In this document: piece after piece, positions 55,728-64,000 of the stretch
Numbering within the stretch: position 1 is the first letter of the stretch
How the letters are laid out: the number at the start of each line of letters is the position of its first letter
Assembly: GCA_038503065.1 (NCBI GenBank)
Contig: JBCAMK010000011.1
Span: 248,001 to 312,000, forward strand
From: Paragyromitra xinjiangensis
Taxonomy: Eukaryota > Ascomycota > Pezizomycetes > Pezizales > Discinaceae
Length of the DNA stretch: 64,000 nt
Reading direction: 5' to 3'
Position numbers and translations under genes: made by a program
The notes under the pieces: generated by a model
Database searches by the model: none
The model's input: the letters and a program-made list of their open reading frames with translations, nothing else
What the model was told of the DNA's origin: nothing

Positions 55728-58700
55728 TCATGTCGCTAGGATGCCCAGTATCTTAATTCTCCTGGCATAGATCTCATTAAACGTTGCGAGGCTGATCCGG
55801 TTGTTGACGAGCCATCTAGTATTAGCCTCCAAGAGCTCCGGCTGCTCTGGAATGAGATGTGCTGCTCCCATGATGTTCTTTATCCCCACAACGAATAGAT
55901 CATCTGCTTTCCTAGTAGATACTCTCACCATCCCATGGATATCTGTAATCTGACCTCCGCCTGGATAGGCTCGCAAAGCATCCTCACGAGGATAAGGCGA
56001 TGCGTATACAGAATATGAGATCCCGAATCTTAAACAGGCAAAGCACTTTGGCCGGAAGGCGACCTCGGAGTGCGCCAAACTGGCTCTCATCTCCCACCTG
56101 GACCCACACCCAATCGTTCGTGCAACCTGCCCCCTAAAGGCTCGCCCTCCTGTACATCTCACTCGATGAAGCTCAAACTCCTCAGGATGCTGAAACTTAG
56201 GCACAGGGACTCTAAGTTGTGAGAATAGCTCAGCTGGGTACGTAAGAAGAGCCTCTGTATCCTCCCGGAGCCGGCGTTCGTCGTTTAGATTCTGACTGCT
56301 GTAGTATAGTATTCGCTCCGGCAGGTCCAGCACGTTGATTTGGCGGATGATATCATAGAGAGTCCAGATCCTTGGTTGTCGGCCACACAATCGCCGAAGA
56401 GATGCTCTATCTCCTGTGTGTTGAACTTCTGACCGCCTGGGTTTGAGGATATCCTGCAGCTCATAATTGAGAGGCTCGGTATCCTTAGAAAGAGCTCGGA
56501 GGTTCAATATACGCATACCAAATGCGTGTCGACGTGCATAATAGCGCAGGATCTGCTTTGTGGAGTCGTTTTTATTGGATGCTCGATATCCTTCCTTGAT
56601 CTGTTGCCGATGTGCTGTCTCCCCTGCCTCGGTAGAGAACATGGGGATTCCTCCATACTGCTCAACATGCTCACGGAAGTGCGTTAAGAGGTGCATTTTG
56701 GGAAAGTTGAAGTGACTCTCTTCCGACTGCGTTTCAACGAGTAGCTCCCTCCTCTCAAGCCTATCTGCATCCTGCAGTCGCCTTTTCCTTGATCCTGTAT
56801 GACTCGGAGGAGGGCGGGCATCCTGAGATAGCTTCAAGCGCTTGACTTTTGCTCGTGCCTTCGCGCCTGCCTTCTTCGAGGCTCTGAATTCGAGGAAGAT
56901 ATCTTTGTGCTTATGGAAGTCGGCGAGATATTGGTCCATATATTGCAAGGTTTCAGGTGTATGGCTGCGATACTGTGCCATAAGGTGGAAATCGATAATG
57001 CTTCGGACACAGAGAATCGCTCGTCTAAAAGGATATACCTCATCCGACGACGGATTGAGGAGAGCAACAGCAAACGCTCCGAGAAGGATACGACCGAGGT
57101 TGCGCATCTCCTTGCCCTGCCACTGGGAAACCTCTCGATAGGCTTTTGTTGGCCTAGTCAGGCGCAGGAAGGGGGTATCGCCATCCAAACTTCATCAAAT
57201 GCTTGCTGCCTCTTGTGCTTCTCGAGGAAGCCCTCTATCCACTCCATCAAATGCTTCAATATACCGAAATATATATTATGTATGAGGTTTAGCTTGTGAA
57301 GGTCCCCAGCGCGAGGAGGTGTGGCATCCCCCAAAAGAGGTTGAATGCCGCTTTCAGCCCTCGATCAGCAAGATACTCGAATTTCTGCGTATTGTCAGTA
57401 TCCACAAAGGATTGAGCCCACTTCCTGATACTTTCTGTCGTTTCGCTTCGGGCTGTTGACTAGGTCTCCAAGCCTGATCCGGCCTGACCTCGCACTTTGG
57501 GCACGCATTTTGCTGTAGGTTGTGGAGTTGGATGTGCTCGGCGTGGTCAGCAATCCAAGCACAAAGGATTGGGTAGCACATTCGATATTGAGCATCTCCA
57601 CACGCCAATCTGACTCCGGCCAGCCCAGCCTCTTTTATATCCTTGAAAAGGATGTCCAATACCTCATAAAGGATCTCTCTATTGGCTTCTCGACGGAGTC
57701 TATCCGCCAAACTGCCTCCAGTAAATTTGGGGGGGATAGGGAGGAGTGCTACGAGGATTATAGCCATATTCGTTGGCTTGTTTCGAACCTCGGAGAGGAT
57801 ATTGCCTATCGTCAGGTAGACTGGCCAAGCCTTCTTATCGCCCGAAAAATTGGTAAGATGTGTGCCATCCGACGCGCAAATAACTGGAATTACTGTAGCC
57901 CCGTCAGGCAAGTCCCCTAGCCCTGAGATTAGAAGGATGATAGATATCCTGATGCGGGATGCACCTAACCTGTACTTGCCACCACCAGTCTGCTGTATGC
58001 AGCTCCGAGTACATTCTCTCCCTCCAGCGTTGTATTCTCGAACCGGGCGATAGACCACATCCTTTGCATAGGGAGGTTGCCTAAGCAAATATTGGATACA
58101 AGCCAATACTGATCTGAAGTAATAGGATGCCACCCTCTTTTTTTTCCCTTCCATGACTTCGCAAGTCCTCGTTGCCACTGGATCTGACCTAATTCCGGAT
58201 CAATCCTGTCAAGAGTCTGTGAATCGTATGGGCAGATCTAAATCCTGCTGTAGGAGCGTCTGCTGCAGGCGTGCAAAGCTGCTGATTAAAATACTCGTTG
58301 ATACGGGTCTTAGCTATCCCGCTTTCTAGCATCCATCGAGCGAGCTTAAAGTCAAAAGAGGTCTCAAATGGAGTATAAGGGTTTGAGAGAAGGAATTCGA
58401 CAACCTCCTGATGGTCCTCCACATCCCCCAAAGAGCATGCTGCGCTGGCAAATTGAATGACCCTAGAGCCAGACTGCCGCAAGCTCTTCATACCCACTTC
58501 CACTCCCTCTGCCTCGGATGGCGACGGATCCTCTGCATCGGATGGTGATGGATCCTCGTCATCGTCCTCGCTGCTACTCCCGGTGCTTCCATCAGAGGAT
58601 CCACCTCTTCTGGAACAAATATCTTCCCAGTCGCTATCTGGGTTCTGTCTGCGCCATGGATCACCTTCAGTGCTCCTACCTTCACCATCCTCTTCGGATT

Positions 58701-58827
58701 GAGAGCCTCCATGCCCGGATGTCTGGGAGGCTTGGTTGGGGTGGATAAGCATTATATGTTTCTGCAAAGAAACCACTGAGCTGTAGGTACGGCGACACAA
58801 GGAGCAACGAGTTCTTGAATCCTCCAT
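55728..58827 (-). CDS. Plavaka transposase, interrupted
   Basis: Three long blocks in order. Block one (58827-58189): C2H2/BED-like finger CSLCRRTYSSVVSLQKHIMLIH, acidic Ser-rich linker, and IQFASAACSL. Block two (58178-57354): the family core PPYAKDVVYRPVREYN, GATVIPVICASDGTHLTNF, SGDKKAWPVYLTIGNI and KPTNMAIILVALLPIP, then CPKCEVRP. Block three (about 57310-55728): WGMPHLLAL, LNLIHNIYFGILKHLMEWIE, HFNFPKMHLLTHFREHVEQY, MFSTEAGETAHRQQIKEGY, RASNKNDSTKQILRYYARRH and a long C-terminal extension ending KILGILAT. These match the Plavaka class, with its RNase H-like DDE fold. The joins near 58180 and 57340 need frame changes, one at an A8 run, so introns, errors or decay are all possible. Confidence 0.85.
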
Positions 58828-59802
58828 TTATAGTTGAAGGATTGCGTGTATCAGTCGCGTGGTAAGATGCTAGGGGTAGGATATTGAGGCTCGTTTTGAT
58901 GTAAGCTCAGGATGCTGCTATTTGATTGACTTCCTGCGATCGCTAGAAATCACACTGGTGGAGGAAGGGAGATACCGATGGCGGAGGGAAGTAGGATACT
59001 GATACTCGCTAAGAAGAGATAGGATGCTGGTGCTCGCTAAGGTAGGATGCTATTGCTCGTGAGGTGTTGATGCTCCTTCCGAGTCGTGTTTAGGGGGCAG
59101 CTTATTGACATGAGGTTGAAATTATGAGTAGGCTAAACCCAAAGGAGCATGTGCATCCATAAGCGAGAGCAGGCTTGGCGACTCGGCACTGGGTTAGGGT
59201 TGACCTGCGCACAGAGCCTATCGATATCTCACATATGACCTCATAGGCACTGCCAGGGCAAACAAATCCTGCTTCTCCTCCGCTTCAGCTTCAGCTCCCT
59301 CCTCGCTCTCCCCCAACCTCTTCAACCTTCTCTCCAAGCTCCCTACGCTCACGATACTATATATCCTTTCAACTCGATCCCACTGTTTCAAGATGCCCAA
59401 TATCTTCAGTTTCAAGATGCCCAATATCTTCAAAACGGTAGTAAGCCCAGAGGAGCCTCCGGCTCCGCAGTGGACGGTAAGCAAACTTGAGCCTAGAGCG
59501 GGGTAACTTGATACTTCGAGGCTAATATAAATAGTCGGTGAATGCCCCCCATAAATCGAGCTCAGAACCAGAACCAAGTGCTATTACAAATCCCGCGGAA
59601 GATACAGCGAATCCATCAGAAGTATGAAAACGCAGAAAACTTACTCGCGATCCAGTAACTCCAGCTACCGATACCCCTGCCTCTCTTGCACCAACTACAC
59701 CTACTCGGAGGCTAGACTTCCATCAAAATCCAGGCAAGCGTCTTTATCTCCCACGTGCTTATACCTCCGAAGGATACTCAGGCTCCTACTCCAACTACCG
59801 AT
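58828..59802. other. Non-coding spacer between divergent element genes
   Basis: Divergent promoter region of the element. It has several TAGGATRCTG...CTCG units (58873-59060) and a duplicated word CAAGATGCCCAATATCTT (about 59391 and 59412). GGGTTAGGGTT near 59190 is telomere-like. The 120-codon minus frame at 59218-59577 contains the peptide KILGIL twice, like the transposase C terminus; I treat it as unproven. Confidence 0.5.
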
Positions 59803-60901
59803 ATGGCGGCTCCTGATAAGGGTAAAGGTCCAGAAACTCCGAAGAAGAAGCTTTATCTAAACGCAGCGCAATATAAGCCATTGCTTGGCTTTGGGGACGG
59901 TAACGCACATCATTATACTGTTTTTAGGAGTGATATTGTGTCCTATATGAGGATGTATCGCATCCGAGGCACCGCTAATCCCAGTGCCGAAGCATGGGCT
60001 CGTTTGGTGAGATGGGCTAAAAGGCATGACTCCTTTGCCCTATTCCGTGAACTGCATTCGAAGGAAGAAGAGCAGCTAGAGCGAGCGATCAGCAGTATCC
60101 TCAGGGATTGCGTGCATCAAGTGCAGCAAGGCGATACTAGGCTCAAGAAGGAGCTTATGGGAATGGGAATGATCCCAAAGGCAAAAGCATTGACAGCGGC
60201 GGCAAAAAGTAAGCTTTGATTCCTGTTTCCTATTCGTTTGATTGATTGATTGATTGAAGGATGCTTACTATCGTTTACTAGGAGCTGCGGCCACATTTGA
60301 GGAGAGAGCAGTTCGAGTGATCATATGTGATCCTGATAACTGGCATAGAGACCCCAAGATCGATCCTGCCTATGAATGGGAAGGCGATCTAAGCGTAGTA
60401 GGTCATTGGGTCGGAGTCATCGGGGCTCCTACTTTTGGCGAGTGCTTGCGAGTGATAAGCAAGCGTTTGCCTAAGACCCGCATCCCCCGGAGGATCCTTG
60501 GAGCCCTTGAGGATGCCACGGATGATTCTAGTACAGAGAGTCCGGCTAGCGTTATTTTGGCTGACGATGAGGATGTTGCTGGCTGGCTGGGTCAAACACG
60601 GGGCCTAGCTGCTTTGAGGATGCTAGTCATCCTTCGTCGGCCGCCTGGCGAGGACACAGACACGCCACCAAATGAAATAGAAGGTCCTTATCTTACCGCG
60701 GAATTGCTGCTCAAAGTTCTGACTCGTCTAGTTGTCGAGCAAGGAATGCAGGAGGACCCGGGCTTTGTGGAGGAAGAGAATGAGGAGGATGCGGATGCGG
60801 ATGCGGATGCGGATGCGGATGCGGAGGATGCGGATGCGGATGCTAGAGCTAGGGATTTGATGCTGCAGGAGGATAATGCTGGTGGCTCTTCGAGCAAATA
60901 A
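59803..60901 (+). CDS. Transposon-borne hypothetical protein, 341 aa
   Basis: Two exons, 59803-60208 and 60282-60901, around a 73-bp intron (GTAAGC...TACTAG) give 1026 nt. I do not recognise the family. Residues 1-20 are Lys/Pro-rich (GKGPETPKKKLYL). A globular helical region follows (YKPLLGFG, FRSDIVSYMRMYRIRG, EAWARLVRWAKRHDSFALFR, LERAISSILRDCVHQVQ). The second exon begins RAAATFEERAVRVIICD, continues with WVGVIGAPTFGECLRVISKRLPK, and ends with an acidic (DA)n run and DNAGGSSSK. The upstream frame carries a diverged second PGKRLYLPRAY, similar to PKKKLYLNAAQY, which may be a degraded longer N terminus. The position next to the divergent transposase suggests an accessory protein of the element, such as the second products of CACTA-type elements; this is inference. 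Confidence 0.6.
60791..60842 (+). repeat. GATGCG hexamer repeat (Asp-Ala)
   Basis: Eight or so GATGCG units in the acidic tail of the preceding gene, coding Asp-Ala. Confidence 0.85.
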
Positions 60902-61365
60902 GGATTGGTATAGTCCCATCTAGATACCACAATTCAGTCAACATTTACTAATATTTGGCAGGATTTTACTTTGGTAGGGGAATTGGCGTTTGGGGGCTTA
61001 TGGAGGATACCGTTAGGATGCTCGGCATCCTGGAGATTTGCTATCCGTGTACTATTCGTTTATTTTTGGCGCTTATGGAGGATATTGGGCTTCCTTTGAG
61101 ACTTGTTATCTGTGTATTATTTATTTATTTTTTTGGAGGTCGAAGCGTTGTGTCAGTCAAATTATGGCAGGGTTAGGGTTAATTCAATCGTATGTCTTAG
61201 TTCAGACCTCTCTTCTTATAATCGCCTCCTTCAGCCAGTCCTCCAGAGAATCTCGCTGCTCCATAGCACTCCCCTTTCTCCGCAGCACACCCTCTTCTCC
61301 GCAGCATCCCCCTACTTCATACGATTCCGTGTCTCCTACCTACCCTTTAACTCCAAAATATCAGT

Positions 61366-63369
61366 ATGATGACCAGAAGAAGCATCGAAGCAGGCAAACG
61401 GATGCCACCACCCCCTCGCCCCCCACTAGCTCCTCCCGCAGGAAGAAGAAGACGCCCTGCTGGCGCTCACAGCGAGAATCAGGATGCCGAGCCTCTCAAT
61501 TATGGTGTAAGACGTGATAGGGGAAGAGGATTGGAGGAGCAGGAGGAGGAGGAAGAAGAAGAGGAGGAGGAGGAGGATCAAGATGAAGAGGATTCAGCTG
61601 ATGAAGACTTCTACGAGGATGAGCTACCTCCCCCCTTGAGCCAGAACCTAGCAAGGAGACGGCAGCCCCAAACTAAAATACAGGCTGCTGCCACTGAAAT
61701 GGCTCGCAATACTATTCATCGAGGGCAAGCCCGTTTGGTATGGTCCCTTGGGATATTGTGAATCCTAAGATATTGTGAATCGTTTCTAATGGTGTGATAC
61801 AGCGTGTCCCTGAACCTTTAGAGCGGACAACAGCACGGCGAAATAGGCCAGGACGCCCTCCTAAAACGCCTACAAATTCGCCGAGCTCTACTTCTGACGA
61901 AGGCCACAGCAGCAGCAGCAGCAGCAGCAGTGGACGTTCCTCATCATCCCCCGTGTGTGATACAGAGCATCTGCAAGAAGGGCTTGACCTCCACAGACGA
62001 GGTAGCAGAAGCATATATTTACTAAAGAGCCCAGTTCGCGCCCTAGTTCACGCATCGCAGGAATATATTTTCAATAAGACGTTGTTTTCTGAGCCATTGC
62101 CTGCTCCTGGCAATTTGCTCACGTGGATACAGGATGCCTGGGCTAAAGCATCACAAGATATGGATAGACAGAGCCCTCTAGAGGTTCAGTGTACCCGTCA
62201 GGTATTAGTTTCCCACCCACAAGAGCTGCGGGCTGAGGATGCTGCCCACCGCTTCTCAACATTGCTTGCCTTAGAGAGCTTAGAGCTGACGAAAGAAAAC
62301 CTCCTCCAGGTAATTGACCCTTTCCCTGAAGGATAGTGTATGCCCTCTCGATACTGTATATCCTTACATAAGATATAGATCAGCCAGCAGCATTCACGGG
62401 TCCGCTCCCACCTTGTTTGCGCAGCGAAGCAGACCATCGTGCAGCTCTATGAGATGGATGAGCTTAATCCTGAAGGTATACGAATCAAAGTAGAATATTT
62501 GCTATTCCAGGACAGGTTCTTGTGCCTAGGTTCCACCATGGGGGTATGTCACGGCCAGCAGACTGAACTGATAGGAGGCTGATTATCCTTCTAGGATTTG
62601 AGTAATCGCTTCGAACGACGCCATTGTCGAGCTTATATTCCAGAAGTACTTTAAGGGGAAGAGGATGAGGGGACGCCTTGATTCCTCATTCCTCTCCTCG
62701 ATCAATAAGGAATTTATTTGCTTCATCACAACAGCGATTCGCTATGCCCTGAAGGCATGGACTACCGGCATGTATCTGGAGCCTGAGGACTTCAATAGGC
62801 GGAACTGTCACTGTATATCCTCAGCCCTATATCCCCTTTAGCAGGAAGACTGACATCCTTTATAGCGATCTGGCTCAGGCACTGTAGGATGTGGCAGGAG
62901 CGAGCATTGAGCACCCCCGAATGGGAGGTAGAGATCTTACGAGCAATTCGTCATGAGATAGAGAGGAAGCTTGCCCGTACGGCTAAGTCGTCTATGGATG
63001 AGTCAGCTACTCGCTTGGAAGCGAGGACGATGAGGAGGATCTTATGGGTGAGTTGGAGTCCCGCAAGCGGAGGCGTGAGATGGAGCCCGAATCGTAGCAG
63101 GCGGCTCGAGCAAAAGCAGGCGAAGAGGCTCGGAGTCACCTCATCCTGAGGATACAGAGCAGCAGGCGCCTGTTAAAATACCTGAACTTTTCGTGCAGGA
63201 AGAAAGCGAGATTGAGACTGAGGTGGATACGCCACCTCCTCTGCCTACGGCCGATAAGCATCTTCCGACTGACTCAATGGAAACCCACCCTCCGGACACT
63301 GATGAGATGCAGGTAGACCTTGCAGGGGTTGTCGCAAGCTTCGAACGGGAAAGAGATATTGATCAGTAA
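61366..63369 (+). pseudogene. DUF6532-like transposon cargo gene, partly decayed
   Basis: Spliced reading begins at 61366: a Pro/Arg-rich head (MPPPPRPPLAPPAGRRRR), a Glu run, then intron 61738-61802. Exon two has RRNRPGRPPKTPTNSP (AT-hook-like), an AGC Ser run and SIYLLKSPVRALVHASQEYI. A second intron at 62310-62378 leads to HSRVRSHLVCAAKQTIVQLYE and KVEYLLFQDRFLCLG. After a third junction near 62544 come NDAIVELIFQKYFKGK and FICFITTAIRYALKAWTTG. The last two blocks resemble the end of DUF6532, a domain common in basidiomycete genomes. The frame is lost near 62610 and 62810, and a TAG occurs near 63095. The final frame ends at 63369 (SFERERDIDQ). The family assignment is by eye only. Confidence 0.5.
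61530..61600 (+). repeat. GAG/GAA triplet run (poly-Glu)
   Basis: More than fifteen Glu codons in the cargo gene at 61366. Confidence 0.8.
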
Positions 63370-64000
63370 GGATTTAGGGGGGTGTTGAGGGATGTGGAGC
63401 ATCGTTTATTTTTTTGACTGGATATGCGTCGCCTTTCCTTTCGTCTTGTCGTTGGTTAGTGGTAGGGAACGCGTAGGATACACAGCATCTTTCCCTTTGT
63501 CTGCTTTAGGTCTTTTTGTTGGTTTGATAGGAGGAATCGCGTAGGATACACAACATCTTTCCCTTTGTCTGATTTAGGTCTTTTCGTTGGTTAGTGGGAG
63601 GAGGTGATCGCATAGGATACAGAGCATCTTTCTTTCCGTTTGTCTTTTGAGCGTTTGTTGGTTGGTCGTGGGAGCCTCGTAGGATATACTGCATCTTTTC
63701 CTTTGTCTTTGTTTATCTGTTGTTTCGTGCGAGGCTGCGAAGGATTATCTATATCCGATATTTCTTAGTCTTTAGTAATAGTAATCCTAATTGATTTCTA
63801 CCCTATTCCGCACGTACGAGTGATATCATGTGAATGGCTTTAAGCCCCCCAACGATGCAGGATACCACGATCTCCAGGAGGGAAGTAATAATAGGCATCA
63901 CATCCTCAGAGGAGGTTCGATATCCAGTGCTCCATGAAGGAAGTAGTCAAGCGTCTTCCTCCCAGGGAGAAAGGCTAATATTGTGTACTCCATAGGAGGA
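63370..64000. other. 3' flank and subterminal region of the DNA transposon
   Basis: Contains four imperfect tandem units of about 62 bp (63465-63715), each with a TAGGATAYAC...GCATCTTT core, then the CTCC/GGAG palindromes listed for the element. No coding frame. Confidence 0.65.

Larger units (their letters stand above)
54595..64000. mobile_element. Plavaka-type (CACTA-like) DNA transposon, right end outside window
   Basis: It starts at the break in element 2 (first bases about CATCAGCAAAAATAATTACC). It contains a minus-strand transposase, two plus-strand genes, several tandem repeats and palindromic CTCC/GGAG motifs at both visible ends. Left motifs lie at 54617-54625, 54636-54646, 54673-54689, 54701-54713, 54740-54750 and 54781-54789; right ones at 63872-63880, 63904-63915, 63959-63968 and 63987-64000. 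Subterminal repeats are typical of CACTA-type elements. The true right terminus and target duplication cannot be seen. Confidence 0.75.

Noticed and set aside
59218..59577. Minus-strand 119-codon frame with repeated KILGIL
   Set aside because: The peptide repeat comes from a duplicated DNA word; no other support for a gene, though it may be leader sequence of the transposase transcript.

Overview
The window looks like a contig from a filamentous ascomycete (Pezizomycotina). Genes carry short spliceosomal introns of 43-100 bp with GT...AG ends and CTAAC/CTGAC-like branch sites. The protein set is typical of moulds: Argonaute, DHA2-type MFS transporter, GPI-anchored fasciclin and Ser/Thr-rich wall proteins, and a multidomain patatin protein. 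TTAGGG-type telomere units occur as short interstitial stretches. Repeats show many C-to-T and G-to-A differences, as expected if RIP-like mutation has acted. All exon models were spliced by eye; those presented as complete give lengths divisible by three.

Layout. 0-2 kb: a decayed minus-strand coding relic with low-complexity acidic repeats. 2.5-4.8 kb: a HAM1-like protein (+). 5.6-9.1 kb: a nine-exon Argonaute (-) with its slicer residues present. 9.1-13.1 kb: repeat-rich spacer (a RIP-like direct repeat, a MITE, a degenerate TIR element). 13.1-14.0 kb: an Alr4036-type FMN split-barrel protein (-). 15.4-17.1 kb: an MFS drug transporter (-). 17.6-20.6 kb: an island of at least five small inverted-repeat elements plus a broken ankyrin gene. 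21.4-25.6 kb: one 1306-aa gene (-) fusing a Cys-rich N terminus, a GTPase, a RING finger and a patatin whose nucleophile Ser reads as Asn. 28.0-29.5 kb: an F-box/ankyrin protein (+). 29.9-41.0 kb: a hypothetical gene, a Cys-rich membrane protein fragment, a two-domain fasciclin protein (-), a GPI-anchored Cys/Ser protein (+) and a DUF4140/DUF4139 protein (+), followed by two abutting MITEs.

43.9-64.0 kb is a nest of transposons. Two Ty3/gypsy chromoviruses (one +, one -) sit tail to tail with almost identical 418-bp LTRs. Both have gag and pol in different frames, joined by a canonical -1 frameshift signal (U UUA AAC, 5-nt spacer, 9-bp stem). The second retroelement is cut off inside gag at about 54,595. 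From there to the window end lies a large Plavaka-type (CACTA-like) DNA transposon with a BED/C2H2-like N-terminal finger, two plus-strand cargo genes, tandem repeats, subterminal CTCC/GGAG palindromes at both visible ends, and a recurring GGAT...ATCC dyad in coding and non-coding DNA.

The most interesting systems are the GTPase-RING-patatin fusion with its changed nucleophile, and the Plavaka composite element with its unexplained dyad motif. Many single-base indels in the first retroelement, next to almost identical LTRs, suggest local consensus errors rather than age.
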